Below, one piece after another: positions 1 to 8,383 of a stretch of 42,521 bases of DNA. Positions within the stretch are counted from its first letter, which is position 1, and each line of letters opens with the position of its first letter. Both the position numbers and the translations under genes were made by a program. The stretch spans positions 1 to 42,521 of the forward strand of contig NZ_JAPFQL010000014.1 in the NCBI RefSeq assembly GCF_028446585.1, read 5' to 3'. The notes below the pieces were generated by a model, which saw nothing but the letters and a program-made list of their open reading frames with translations, did not search any database and was not told the DNA's origin. This DNA comes from Intrasporangium calvum (GTDB taxonomy: Bacteria; Actinomycetota; Actinomycetes; Actinomycetales; Dermatophilaceae).

Positions 1-354
1 GAAGAGTCCGAAGACCTCGGGTGAGGTGGCGACGGCACAGAGCGCCGTGAAGAGGGAGAACCACAGCGTGCACCAGAGGATGGTGCGTCGTCGGCCGAGC
101 CGGTCCGCGAGGTAGCCGGCGCCCAGGGCGCCAACGAGCATGCCGGCGAAGGCCAGGCTCCCGACGAAACCGGCCGTGGCCGGGGTGAGCGCCCAGCCGG
201 GCTCGTCGAGCAGGGCCGGGATCGTCGTCCCGTAGACGATCAGGTCGTAGCCGTCGAAGACGACGATGAGCCAGCAGAGGAGCGTGACGAGCCACGCGGG
301 GCGCGTCCGGAGCGTGGTGGCGAGATTTGGAGGATTCAGGGGCGTCGTTGCCAT
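1..354 (-). CDS. MFS transporter, aromatic acid:H+ symporter type (N-terminal part)
   Basis: The first 118 residues are visible; the gene runs off the left edge. It reads as a 12-helix major facilitator transporter. Helix 1 carries DGYDL at residues 34-38, the acidic motif characteristic of the aromatic acid:H+ symporter family (PcaK/BenK type), and the helix 2-3 loop has the MFS motif GYLADRLGRRR at 80-90. The likely role is proton-driven uptake of an aromatic or related carboxylate; the substrate cannot be told from this fragment. The ATG at 354-352 faces the IclR gene across a 50-bp gap, so the regulator probably controls it. No clear Shine-Dalgarno sequence precedes the start. Confidence 0.82.
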   Translation of the reverse strand, partial: MATTPLNPPNLATTLRTRPAWLVTLLCWLIVVFDGYDLIVYGTTIPALLDEPGWALTPATAGFVGSLAFAGMLVGALGAGYLADRLGRRRTILWCTLWFSLFTALCAVATSPEVFGLF

Positions 355-361
355 GAGAAGA

Positions 362-384
362 GATGGTGAGTTAAGTTCACCATC
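362..384. promoter_or_regulatory. Inverted repeat between MFS and IclR genes, candidate IclR operator
   Basis: GATGGTGA (362-369) and TCACCATC (377-384) are perfect 8-bp inverted half-sites around a 7-bp, AT-richer centre. The site fills the 50-bp divergent gap between transporter and regulator, the expected place for an IclR-family operator acting on both promoters. Binding by this regulator is inference. Confidence 0.5.
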
Positions 385-404
385 AGAGAACAGAGGATTC
401 TGCT

Positions 405-1187
405 ATGAAGAACAAGCCGCACTACGCGCTCCAGAGTGTGGACCACGCGCTCCAGCTTGCCGTGATCCTGCAGGTCGAGGGCCCGCAGAGCGTGACCGAG
501 GCCGCGCGCCGCCTCGACGTCGCCCGGTCGACCGCGCACCGGCTCCTCTCAATGCTCGTCTACCGGGACTTCGCCCGGCAGGGGCCCGACCGTCGCTACT
601 ACGCGGGACCCGTCATCTCGCTGGAGGCCGGCGGCAGCGACCACACGGCGGTCCTGCGGGATGTCTCGATGCCGCACCTGCAGGTGCTGGTGGACCGGGT
701 CGGAGAGTCGGCGAACGTCATGGTCCTCGCGGGCGACTACGTGCGCTTCATCGCCTCCGTGGAGTCCCGGGAGACGTTCCGGGTCGGCAACCGCGAGGGC
801 ATGGTCTTCCCCGCACACCTGACCTCAGGGGGCAAGCCGATGCTCGCCGAGCTCTCACCGGAGGAGCGCGCCGAGCTCTACGCGCCAGAGCGGTGGGAGG
901 GTCGCGAGGCCGAGCGTCCGGACGTGGCGGCGCTCGAGCGGGAGCTGGAGGTCGTCCGGCGCCGTGGCTTCGCGATCAACCGCGACCGGACGGAGACGGG
1001 GGTCACCGCGATCGGCCGTGGCCTGCGGGTGGGCGAGCGGACCAGCGCCGCCGTGACGGTCTCGATGCCGACGGTGCGCTTCCAGGAGGACCGCCTGGTC
1101 GACATCGTGAGCGCGCTCGCCCTGGCCACCCGAGACATCGAGCACGACCTCGAGGGCCGGCTCCACGCCGAGCGCCGCTGGTCCTGA
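405..1187 (+). CDS. IclR-family transcriptional regulator
   Basis: This 260-residue protein has the IclR architecture: an N-terminal winged helix-turn-helix at about residues 10-65 (recognition region around VARSTAHRLLSML) and a C-terminal effector-binding domain at about 80-250. Length is normal for the family. IclR proteins usually control catabolic or transport genes for aromatic or small organic acids, and here the gene is divergent from an aromatic-acid-type transporter. AGAGGA at 392-397 lies 7 nt before the ATG and supports this start. The ligand is unknown. Confidence 0.88.
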   Translation: MKNKPHYALQSVDHALQLAVILQVEGPQSVTEAARRLDVARSTAHRLLSMLVYRDFARQGPDRRYYAGPVISLEAGGSDHTAVLRDVSMPHLQVLVDRVGESANVMVLAGDYVRFIASVESRETFRVGNREGMVFPAHLTSGGKPMLAELSPEERAELYAPERWEGREAERPDVAALERELEVVRRRGFAINRDRTETGVTAIGRGLRVGERTSAAVTVSMPTVRFQEDRLVDIVSALALATRDIEHDLEGRLHAERRWS

Positions 1188-1266
1188 GGGGTAGGGGGAA
1201 TGGCTGAGCACGCTCTCACCCTGCTCGAGCGCGCCCTGGCGGTTCGCGCCGACCCGAGCTGAGCGG

Positions 1267-1272
1267 CATACT
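1267..1272 (+). promoter_or_regulatory. Candidate -10 box for leaderless helicase transcript
   Basis: CATACT ends 6 nt before the GTG at 1279, which would place transcription initiation at the start codon. It matches the actinobacterial TANNNT box except at the first base. No Shine-Dalgarno sequence is present. Confidence 0.35.
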
Positions 1273-1278
1273 CGCTGG

Positions 1279-3825
1279 GTGAAGAACCTCAGCGAGCGGA
1301 TCCCAGCCGACCCGGATCCGGACCGCCTCTACGAGGTCTTCACGGAGTGGTCCACCGACCTGGGACTGACGCTCTATCCGCACCAGGACGAGGCCTTCCT
1401 CGAGGTGCTCTCGGGGAGCAACGTCATCCTCTCGACGCCCACCGGCTCGGGGAAGTCGCTCGTCGCGAGCGCCGCGCACTTCACGGCGCTCGCCGAGGAC
1501 CGCGTCTCCTTCTACACCGCGCCGATCAAGGCCCTCGTCTCCGAGAAGTTCTTCGCCCTGTGCGCCCAGTTCGGGGCGGACAACGTCGGCATGATCACCG
1601 GCGACGCCTCCGTCAACGCCGACGCACCGATCATCTGCTGCACCGCGGAGATCCTCGCCAACATCGCCCTGCGCGAGGGCGCGGCGGCGGACATCGGCCT
1701 CGTCATCATGGACGAGTTCCACTTCTACTCCGAGCCGGACCGCGGCTGGGCCTGGCAGGTGCCGATCCTCGAGCTCCCGCAGGCGCAGTTCATCCTCATG
1801 TCCGCGACCCTCGGCGACGTGACGATGTTCCGCGACGACCTGACCCGCCGGACCGGACGCTCCACCGCCGTCATCACCGGCACCGAGCGACCGGTCCCGC
1901 TCGAGTTCTCCTACGCGGAGACGCCGCTGCACGAGACCATCGAGGAGCTGCTCGACGCGGATCGGGCCCCGATCTACGTCGTCCACTTCACCCAGGCGGC
2001 CGCCCTGGAGCGGGCCCAGAGCCTCGTGGCCGTGCGGATCACCTCCCGCGAGGAGCGTGATGCCATCGCGGAGCGCATCGGCGGCTTCCGGTTCGGCGCC
2101 GGCTTCGGCAGGACCCTGTCGCGCCTCGTCCGGCACGGCATCGGCGTCCACCACGCCGGCATGCTGCCGAAGTACCGCCGGCTCGTCGAGCAGCTCGCCC
2201 AGGACGGCCTCCTCAAGGTGATCTGCGGCACCGACACCCTCGGCGTCGGCATCAACGTCCCGATCCGCACCGTCCTGCTCACCGGGCTGACCAAGTTCGA
2301 CGGGACGAGGCAGCGCCTCCTCAAGGCCCGCGAGTTCCACCAGATCGTCGGGCGGGCCGGCCGTGCGGGCTTCGACGCGCGCGGCTGGGTCGTCGCGCAA
2401 GCCCCCGAGCACGTCATCGAGAACCTCCGTGCCGTCGAGAAGGCAGGCGACGACCCGAAGAAGCAGCGCAAGGTCCAGCGCAAGAAGGCGCCCGAGGGCT
2501 TCGTCAACTGGTCGAGGGACACGTTCGAGCGGCTCGTCACGGCCGAGCCCGAGCCCCTGCAGCCCAGGCTGCGGATGTCGCACGCCCTGCTCGTCAACCT
2601 GCTGGCCCGCGAGGGCAACCCCGTGGCCCACGCCGTGCGGCTCATCCGCGAGAGCCATCACGAGGAGAAGGACCAGCGCCGGCTCGGCCGCCATGCCCTC
2701 GTGCTCGCCCGGGAGCTGCTCACGTCCGGCGTCGTCGAGCGGCTGCCGGCGGCGGACTCGTCCGGTCGGCGTCACGCTCTCACGATCGACCTCCAGCGCG
2801 ACTTCGCGCTCAACCAGCCGCTCGCGCCCTTCGCGCTCGCCGTGATGGACACGCTCGACCCGGAGTCGGAGACCTACGCCCGCGACATCGTCTCGGTGAT
2901 CGAGGCCATCCTCGAGGACCCCCGCCAGGTCCTCTGGGCGCAGGAGTACAAGGCGCGTGGTGAAGCCGTGGCGGCGATGAAGCTCGACGGCATCGAGTAC
3001 GAGGAGCGGATGGAGCGGCTCGAGGAGGTCACCTGGCCGAAGCCGCTCGCCGATCTGCTCGAGGTCACCCTCGCCGCCTACCGGCGCACCCACCCCTGGG
3101 TCTCGACCGACGCACTCTCGCCCAAGGCCGTCGTGCGCGAGATGTACGAGCGCGGCATGACCTTCAACGAGTTCATCTCCGCCTACGGCTTGTCCCGGTC
3201 GGAGGGGCTCGTCCTGCGCTACCTGACCGACGCCTATCGGACGCTGCGCCACACCGTCCCCGAGACGCACCGGACGGACGAGCTCGAGGACATCATCGAG
3301 TGGCTCAGCGAGCTCGTGCGCCAGACCGACTCGAGCCTCCTCGACGAGTGGGAGGACCTCGTCAACCCCACGGAGGCCCTCGCGCGAGGAGGTGCAGACG
3401 TGACTCCTCCGGCCCGGCCCATCACCGCCAACGAGCGCGCCTTCACCGTGCTCGTCCGCAATGCGATGTTCCACCGGGTCGAGCTCGCCGCACGGGACCA
3501 GTGGGAGGCGCTGGGCGAGCTCGAGGCGCGCGTCGCCGAGCTGACCGACCCGCCGCAGAAGGTCGTCATGAGCGCCGAGGCCTGGAACGACGCGCTGGGC
3601 GCCTACTACGACGAGCACGACTCCATCGCGACCGACCAGGAGGCGCGCTCCCCCGGGCTGCTGCAGGTCGAGAAGCTGCCGACGACGTGGCGGCTGCGGC
3701 AGGTCGTCCTCGACCCGGACGACGACCGCGACTGGGGCATCACCGCCGAGATCGACCTCGCGGCGAGCGATGAGGTCGGGGCCGCGGTCCTCACCGTGAC
3801 GGGCTTCGAGCGCCTCGGCGGCTGA
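1279..3825 (+). CDS. SF2 DEAD/DEAH-box helicase with DUF3516 C-terminal domain
   Basis: An 848-residue superfamily 2 helicase. Seen: Walker A STPTGSGKS (52-60), Walker B variant DEFH (145-148), motif III SAT (175-177) and motif VI QIVGRAGRAGFD starting at 355. The remaining half is a long region of the DUF3516 type found in actinobacterial members. The Ski2-like motif set suggests an ATP-driven RNA helicase in RNA processing or decay; the substrate is not known. The GTG start follows a -10-like CATACT with a 6-nt gap, so the mRNA may be leaderless. The gene stands alone between the IclR gene and a PadR unit. Confidence 0.88.
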   Translation: MKNLSERIPADPDPDRLYEVFTEWSTDLGLTLYPHQDEAFLEVLSGSNVILSTPTGSGKSLVASAAHFTALAEDRVSFYTAPIKALVSEKFFALCAQFGADNVGMITGDASVNADAPIICCTAEILANIALREGAAADIGLVIMDEFHFYSEPDRGWAWQVPILELPQAQFILMSATLGDVTMFRDDLTRRTGRSTAVITGTERPVPLEFSYAETPLHETIEELLDADRAPIYVVHFTQAAALERAQSLVAVRITSREERDAIAERIGGFRFGAGFGRTLSRLVRHGIGVHHAGMLPKYRRLVEQLAQDGLLKVICGTDTLGVGINVPIRTVLLTGLTKFDGTRQRLLKAREFHQIVGRAGRAGFDARGWVVAQAPEHVIENLRAVEKAGDDPKKQRKVQRKKAPEGFVNWSRDTFERLVTAEPEPLQPRLRMSHALLVNLLAREGNPVAHAVRLIRESHHEEKDQRRLGRHALVLARELLTSGVVERLPAADSSGRRHALTIDLQRDFALNQPLAPFALAVMDTLDPESETYARDIVSVIEAILEDPRQVLWAQEYKARGEAVAAMKLDGIEYEERMERLEEVTWPKPLADLLEVTLAAYRRTHPWVSTDALSPKAVVREMYERGMTFNEFISAYGLSRSEGLVLRYLTDAYRTLRHTVPETHRTDELEDIIEWLSELVRQTDSSLLDEWEDLVNPTEALARGGADVTPPARPITANERAFTVLVRNAMFHRVELAARDQWEALGELEARVAELTDPPQKVVMSAEAWNDALGAYYDEHDSIATDQEARSPGLLQVEKLPTTWRLRQVVLDPDDDRDWGITAEIDLAASDEVGAAVLTVTGFERLGG

Positions 3826-3858
3826 TCTCACCGAATCCCTTGCGGAGCAACTGCGTCG

Positions 3859-3887
3859 CCGGGTACCTTGTGAAGCATGGTACCCGG
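3859..3887 (+). promoter_or_regulatory. PadR promoter with perfect inverted repeat spanning the start codon
   Basis: CCGGGTACC (3859-3867) and GGTACCCGG (3879-3887) are perfect 9-bp half-sites 11 bp apart. The left arm overlaps a TANNNT box, TACCTT (3864-3869), and the right arm covers the ATG at 3877. A repressor bound here would block both the -10 and the start, so autoregulation by the PadR protein is the natural inference. The 7-nt gap from the -10 to the ATG implies a leaderless mRNA. Confidence 0.6.
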
Positions 3888-4224
3888 TCAGGAAGCCATC
3901 CTCACCCATCTGCGCCGAGGGGCGCTCGAGTACTGCGTGCTGGCCATGCTGGGCGACGGGCCGCTCTACGGCCTCGACATCGCCCGCAGGCTCACCGCTG
4001 ACTCGGTGCTGCTGGCCAGTGAAGGCACCCTCTATCCCCTCCTCGCCCGGCTGCGGCGGGCCGGCCTCGTCGAGACGACCTGGCAGGAGTCGCCCAGCGG
4101 TCCCCCACGCCGGTACTACGCCATGACCGACCAGGGAAGGGCGGCTGTCGCAGCCTTCGCCCGTGCCTGGACCCCCTTCCGCGACGCGGTGGACGCGGCG
4201 CTCACCCAAGGAGAGACACGATGA
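3877..4224 (+). CDS. PadR-family transcriptional regulator
   Basis: A 115-residue PadR protein: an N-terminal winged helix with LEYCVLAMLGDGPLYGLDI (about 18-36) and the wing segment SEGTLYPLLARLRRAGLVET (about 48-67), typical of the family. Length is that of the short PadR-s2 group. The stop overlaps the start of the next gene (ATGA at 4221), so the two are translationally coupled. PadR regulators paired with HAAS-domain membrane proteins are common in Gram-positive bacteria, where the partner is thought to act as sensor or co-factor. Confidence 0.9.
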   Translation: MVPGQEAILTHLRRGALEYCVLAMLGDGPLYGLDIARRLTADSVLLASEGTLYPLLARLRRAGLVETTWQESPSGPPRRYYAMTDQGRAAVAAFARAWTPFRDAVDAALTQGETR

Positions 4225-4949
4225 ACGTCACCACCCACCCCGCCGTCGCGCGCTACCTGGACGACCTCGGCCGGATGCTCGGCGATCTGGAGCCAGGCGA
4301 GCGCGCCGAGGTGCTGGCCGGAGTGCGAGAGCACATCGAGGAGGCCCTGGGAGACCGACCCCACGGGTCCCCTCAGGAGGACGACGCAGCAGTGGCTGCG
4401 GTGCTCACCGAGCTCGGTCCACCTGACGTGATCGCCCAGGCCGCCTACGCCGACCGGGCTGCACCAGCCGACGATCGATCCGCCACCCGCGTCCCCCTGA
4501 CGAGCCGGGCCTGGGTCCCCGTGGTCGTCGCGCTCCTGCAGGCCCTCTCCCTGCTCCTCGTCATCCTCGTCGTCGGCTCGAGTGTCGGCTGGGTCGAGGA
4601 GTCGAGCACCACCTCCGGGGGGGAGACCGTCGTGCGCACCATGGGAGGGAGCAGCATCGCAGCGGCACTCGCGGGCGGGCTGGTGGCCCTGCCCCTGTGG
4701 ATCGTCATCGCCCTGCTCGTGGGCTTCTCGGCCCTGTGGACCGCGCGCGAGAAGGTGACCCACCTGCTGGTCGTCCCCGTGACGGCTCTGCTCTTCGCCG
4801 CGGGACCGAGCCTCGGCTGGTCGCTCGGGGGGCCGACGGGCATGGTCGTCTCCGCGTGGACCGTACTGACACTGGTCGTCGCGGGAGGTGGGTGGCTGCT
4901 CTACCGGCTCACCGTCTCCGCCCGCCGCCGGGCCTCGGCCGCTCGCTGA
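4221..4949 (+). CDS. HAAS-domain membrane protein (PadR partner)
   Basis: 242 residues. The N-terminal ~75 residues form the short alpha-helical HAAS/DUF1700-type domain (ARYLDDLGRMLGDLEPGERA region and the later LGPPDVIAQAAY), followed by several hydrophobic segments from about residue 95 to the C-terminus (four likely helices). It starts inside the last codon of padR, giving a two-gene operon. Role inferred: a membrane protein whose cytoplasmic HAAS domain works with the PadR regulator. The actual stimulus is unknown. Confidence 0.78.
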   Translation: MNVTTHPAVARYLDDLGRMLGDLEPGERAEVLAGVREHIEEALGDRPHGSPQEDDAAVAAVLTELGPPDVIAQAAYADRAAPADDRSATRVPLTSRAWVPVVVALLQALSLLLVILVVGSSVGWVEESSTTSGGETVVRTMGGSSIAAALAGGLVALPLWIVIALLVGFSALWTAREKVTHLLVVPVTALLFAAGPSLGWSLGGPTGMVVSAWTVLTLVVAGGGWLLYRLTVSARRRASAAR

Positions 4950-5057
4950 CCCGTGACCTGCACGGCGCGTTGCGCCCATTCGTGGCGCGCAGGCTCTCCC
5001 ACGGGGTAGAGGTGTCTTCAGACGCCGCAACCGCGGCACGTGGAAGATGAGGGAGAC

Positions 5058-5846
5058 ATGGACGGATACAGCGTCAAGCATGCGGCGCGCGAGGCAGGCA
5101 ACCAGGATGCGCTGCTCATGGCGGCTCGGGCCGGCTACGCGGTCAACGGCCTGCTGCACCTGGTCATCGGCTGGATCGCCCTCCAGCTCGCCTGGGGGCT
5201 CGGCTCGTCCGGCAGTGCCGACCAGTCCGGCGCGCTCGGCGCAATGGCGTCCAACATGCTCGGACGCGTCGTCCTCTGGATCGGGGTCGTCGGCTGGCTG
5301 GGCCTGGGCCTCTGGCACGTCATCGAGGCCGTCATCACCCACGGGGAGGCCAAGGATCGGGCCAAGTACGCCGCCAAGGCCGTCGTCTACTTCGCCCTCG
5401 CCTGGACGGCTTTCGAGTTCGCGCGAGGCTCCTCCTCCTCCAGCAAGGAGCAGTCCTCCGACTTCACCGCCAGCCTGATGAGCCAGCCGTTCGGCACCGG
5501 TCTGGTCGTGCTCGTCGCCCTCATCATGATCGGTGTCGGCATCTACCACGTCCACAAGGGCTGGAAGCGCAAGTTCCTCTCCGACCTGGTCGAGCACCCG
5601 GGCCCGGCCGTGGAGAAGCTGGCGCGCTTCGGCTACATCGCCAAGGGCGTCGCCCTCATGGTCGTCGGCGGCCTCTTCGTCGTCGCCGCCCTCGAGAACG
5701 ACCCTGACGAGGCGACCGGCCTCGACGGCGCGATGAAGACGATCCTCGAGGCCCCGGCCGGTCAGTGGCTCCTGACGATTGTGGCCCTCGGCTTCATCGC
5801 CTTCGGCATCTACTCCTTCGTCCGCGCCAAGAAGGCTCGCGTCTGA
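5058..5846 (+). CDS. DUF1206 multi-pass membrane protein
   Basis: 262 residues made of three related two-helix units, the DUF1206 pattern: each unit has an AR-GY or ARFGYIAKG entry (around residues 24, 104 and 190) followed by paired hydrophobic helices, giving six membrane spans. Function of DUF1206 proteins is not established. GAGGGAG at 5049-5055 precedes the ATG at 5058; an in-frame GTG at 5040 is possible but leaves no ribosome site. The gene ends 29 bp before a strong terminator hairpin. Confidence 0.82.
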   Translation: MDGYSVKHAAREAGNQDALLMAARAGYAVNGLLHLVIGWIALQLAWGLGSSGSADQSGALGAMASNMLGRVVLWIGVVGWLGLGLWHVIEAVITHGEAKDRAKYAAKAVVYFALAWTAFEFARGSSSSSKEQSSDFTASLMSQPFGTGLVVLVALIMIGVGIYHVHKGWKRKFLSDLVEHPGPAVEKLARFGYIAKGVALMVVGGLFVVAALENDPDEATGLDGAMKTILEAPAGQWLLTIVALGFIAFGIYSFVRAKKARV

Positions 5847-5875
5847 CGCAGCCACCCCACCCGGAACCCCCACGC

Positions 5876-5910
5876 ACAGAGCCGCGCCGGTCTGACCGGC
5901 GCGGCTCTGT
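5876..5910. terminator. Strong bidirectional terminator hairpin
   Basis: Perfect 15-bp stem (5876-5890 with 5896-5910) and a TCTGA loop, between the convergent DUF1206 and PAP2 genes. No T-tract follows on the plus strand, which is usual in high-GC actinobacteria. Confidence 0.85.
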
Positions 5911-5942
5911 CGTGCTCGGGCGCGGGGCCCAGCGGCGGGACC

Positions 5943-6644
5943 TCAGTCCCGACGCCGACGCAGCCAGTGCCAGGCGAGCAGGGCACAGACGACGCCGTTG
6001 ACCACGCCGAGCAGCACGTCGGTCAGGTGGTGCATGCCGCGGTAGAGCCGCGCGTAGGACACCAGGATCGGCACGAGGATGCACACCGCGGTGACGAGGC
6101 GGCGCAGCCAAGTCCGCTCGATCCGCTGGGCCATCAGCGCGAAGCTGAGGTAGAGCGCCGTGGCAGCGCCGACGTGCCCGCTCGGGTAGCTCGACGTCGG
6201 TGGCGCCGGGTCGAGCTTCTCGACCTCCGGGCGCTCGCGCCCGACGACCCAGGCCGCGATCACGAAGACGGTCGCCTGGATCGAGATGGCGATGGCCGGG
6301 ATGACGGCGTACCACCACTGCCGGGTGCGCCAGAGGATGATCAGGCTGATGACGGCACAGGTGCCGATGATGATCTCGGTGTTGCCGAGGCGGGACCAGA
6401 TGTCGGTCGTGGTGTCCCACATGGCGGTGCGGGACCGACCTTCCTGCAGCTCCCGGTTGACGGCCGTCTCGCCCTCGAGACCGCCGAACGGTCCCATGAT
6501 GAGCCAGCCGGTCGCCACGATCACGGCGAAGAGGGCGATGCTCGGGGCGAGGACCCGTGCCGCTGCGTCGCGCCAGGCCTCCCGCGCACTGGGTTTCGAC
6601 TCATCTCGCTGCCAGCGGTGGAGGTCAACGCTCATCGTCGTCAC
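5943..6644 (-). CDS. PAP2-superfamily membrane phosphatase (distal copy)
   Basis: A 233-residue integral membrane phosphatase. The acid phosphatase motifs are recognisable: C1 as GRERP at 135-139, C2 PSGH (154-157) and C3 with R199, H205 and D209. The lysine expected at the start of C1 (KX6RP) is Ala131, so substrate binding may differ from the neighbouring copy. PAP2 proteins dephosphorylate phosphatidate, undecaprenyl diphosphate or similar lipids at the outer membrane face. Its ATG lies 20 bp inside the end of the upstream PAP2 gene, indicating translational coupling in a kinase-PAP2-PAP2 operon. Confidence 0.86.
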   Translation of the reverse strand: MTTMSVDLHRWQRDESKPSAREAWRDAAARVLAPSIALFAVIVATGWLIMGPFGGLEGETAVNRELQEGRSRTAMWDTTTDIWSRLGNTEIIIGTCAVISLIILWRTRQWWYAVIPAIAISIQATVFVIAAWVVGRERPEVEKLDPAPPTSSYPSGHVGAATALYLSFALMAQRIERTWLRRLVTAVCILVPILVSYARLYRGMHHLTDVLLGVVNGVVCALLAWHWLRRRRD

Positions 6645-7347
6645 TTTCTACAGGGGGTCGGGGGTTGAGTTCGTGCGGCTCGGGGCCAGCGGTGCCTTCG
6701 GGGGGCGGTGGGGCGTGGTGCTGCGTGGGGTTCCAGCCGAGGTAGCCGAGATACGACGCGACGCCGAGTCCGCTGCCGAAGAGCAGCCCCGCCACGACGT
6801 CGGAGGGGAAGTGCACACCGAGGAACACGCGGTCGGCGGCGGTGATCAGCGGATAGGCGACGGCGACGGCGACGGTGATCCGGCGAGCCCGGGGGGACAG
6901 CACCGGCCAGACGAGCAGGGTCACGATGGTCGCGATGGCCGCGGCGTTGGCGGCGTGGCCGGACGGGAAGCTGTAGCCAGGGGCGTGCGAGACGGGGTCG
7001 CTGACATGGGGCCGGGCCCGGTGGACGACCACCTTGAGGACCAGCTGGAGGTTCCAGGCGACCATCATCGTGACGAACGCCCAGATGGCCCGGGTCTTCA
7101 GCTGGTGCCGGCGCCAGATGACGATGCAGAGGATGGTGGCGGCGATGTAGGGCCACTTCGGCTGAGTCATCTCCTGCCAGATGACGAGGAAGCGGAAGAG
7201 CGCGTCGTTGTCGCGGGTCACGTCGGTCGCGGCGGTGATGGCCGCCTCGTCGAGCTCGATGACGGGCAGGAACTTCTGCCGCACGACGAACGCCAGCAGG
7301 GTGACGGGAACGGCGAAGAGCAGGCCGTAGCCCACCGCCTTGAGCAT
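6625..7347 (-). CDS. PAP2-superfamily membrane phosphatase (proximal copy)
   Basis: 240 residues with the full catalytic set: C1 K105-x6-R112-P113, C2 PSGH (128-131) and C3 R173, H179, D183, within a six-helix membrane protein that ends in a proline-rich acidic tail. Start chosen at 7347 because GGGGGAGA lies just upstream; an in-frame ATG at 7458 inside the kinase gene would add 37 unconserved-looking residues and would have to read through a copy of the 16-bp repeat. The gene sits between the lipid kinase and the second PAP2 gene, suggesting that phosphorylation and dephosphorylation of a lipid are encoded together. Confidence 0.86.
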   Translation of the reverse strand: MLKAVGYGLLFAVPVTLLAFVVRQKFLPVIELDEAAITAATDVTRDNDALFRFLVIWQEMTQPKWPYIAATILCIVIWRRHQLKTRAIWAFVTMMVAWNLQLVLKVVVHRARPHVSDPVSHAPGYSFPSGHAANAAAIATIVTLLVWPVLSPRARRITVAVAVAYPLITAADRVFLGVHFPSDVVAGLLFGSGLGVASYLGYLGWNPTQHHAPPPPEGTAGPEPHELNPRPPVESDDDER

Positions 7348-7360
7348 CCGTCTCCCCCGG

Positions 7361-7376
7361 CCGTATGCCGCTGGGC
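7361..7376 (+). repeat. 16-bp dispersed repeat, copy 1 (exact)
   Basis: CCGTATGCCGCTGGGC on the plus strand, in the ~100-bp gap between the lipid kinase and the PAP2 gene. It would fall inside the PAP2 gene only if that gene started at 7458. Confidence 0.9.
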
Positions 7377-7450
7377 GCGCTTCGTGCCCCAGCGCGGTGG
7401 GGTGGCCGGTGGCGTCCGCCGACACGTGGTTCACCTGGTTCGGGAGGCGG

Positions 7451-8383
7451 TCAGGCATGGCGCACCACCAGTGAGCTCGGCTCGATGCGGACGGCGAGGC
7501 GGGTCCGCGGGCCGATGGGGTCGCCGTCGATCTCTGCCTCGATGGGACGGTCAGCCAGGATGGTGAACTCCTTTCCGCGGAGCCGGTCCAGCCGCTTGTG
7601 GCCGACGCGGTGGCGAGTGCTGACGTCGGCCACGACGGAGGCCCAGCCGAAGGCGCCCTTCGGGGCGATGACGACGGCGTCGAGGATGCCGTCGCGGTAG
7701 TCCGCGTCGGGCATGAGGTCGATCCCGCCCTGGAGCATGCCGCAGTTGCCGACGATGGCGCTCCGCGCTTGGCGCCGCAGCGCGTCCCCGGGTGCACCGG
7801 TCACTCCGTCGGCTCCGCTGGACGCCACCTCAACGGTGAACCCGCGGTTGAGCAGGTTCCGGGCACCCGCGAGGAGGTAGGCCGGCCAGCCAAGGAGGCC
7901 CTTGACCCGTTCGTTGGTCCCGGCCATGATCTCGCCGTCGAAGCCGAGGCCGGTCATGATGAGGAAGACCTCCTCGGCGTCGTCGTCCGCGGTGACGAAC
8001 CCGACGTCGAGGCGCAGGTCGGTCCCGCTGAGCAGCGGCCCCATGGCGTGCTCGGTCGAGTCGACGGGCAGGTCCAGGTTGCGGGCAAGGAGGTTGCCCG
8101 TGCCGCCGGGCAGCAGGCCGAGCGCGACGTCGGTGCCGACCAGCGCCGTGGCGACGGCCCGCACGGTGCCGTCCCCACCGAGCGTGGCGACGACGTCCGC
8201 GCCGGCCTCGACTGCCTCGCGGGCCTGCTTCTCTCCGGTCTCCTCCGCCGTGGTCTCGATCCACCGCGGCTCGTCCCAGCCGTGCCGGCGGCACGCCTCG
8301 GCGACGACGCGACGGTCGGCGTCGAGGTCCTCGACCTTGATCGGGTTGTAGACGACGGTCAGTCGCCCTCGGGGTTCCGGCAT
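7451..8383 (-). CDS. Diacylglycerol/lipid kinase (DAGK catalytic family, YegS/BmrU type)
   Basis: 310 residues, the normal length for bacterial soluble lipid kinases. The nucleotide-binding GGDGT is at 69-73 and PGGTGN at 92-97, followed by the beta-sandwich C-terminal half with GLGFDGEIM. It transfers phosphate from ATP to diacylglycerol or another lipid, or a sphingoid or glycan-lipid head; which one cannot be read from the sequence. It is first in a minus-strand operon with two PAP2 phosphatases that could catalyse the reverse step. Confidence 0.9.
   Translation of the reverse strand: MPEPRGRLTVVYNPIKVEDLDADRRVVAEACRRHGWDEPRWIETTAEETGEKQAREAVEAGADVVATLGGDGTVRAVATALVGTDVALGLLPGGTGNLLARNLDLPVDSTEHAMGPLLSGTDLRLDVGFVTADDDAEEVFLIMTGLGFDGEIMAGTNERVKGLLGWPAYLLAGARNLLNRGFTVEVASSGADGVTGAPGDALRRQARSAIVGNCGMLQGGIDLMPDADYRDGILDAVVIAPKGAFGWASVVADVSTRHRVGHKRLDRLRGKEFTILADRPIEAEIDGDPIGPRTRLAVRIEPSSLVVRHA

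Noticed and set aside
1200-1262. Short frame ATG...TGA of 20 codons with a G-rich run upstream, between the IclR and helicase genes
   Set aside because: No family resemblance; very short; the G-rich run is common in this DNA and the frame overlaps the likely helicase promoter.
1216-4209. A 997-codon open frame antisense to the helicase gene
   Set aside because: It is the mirror of the helicase gene, with low-complexity Arg/Gly/Glu/Val composition typical of antisense frames in high-GC DNA. The plus-strand frame has all helicase motifs.
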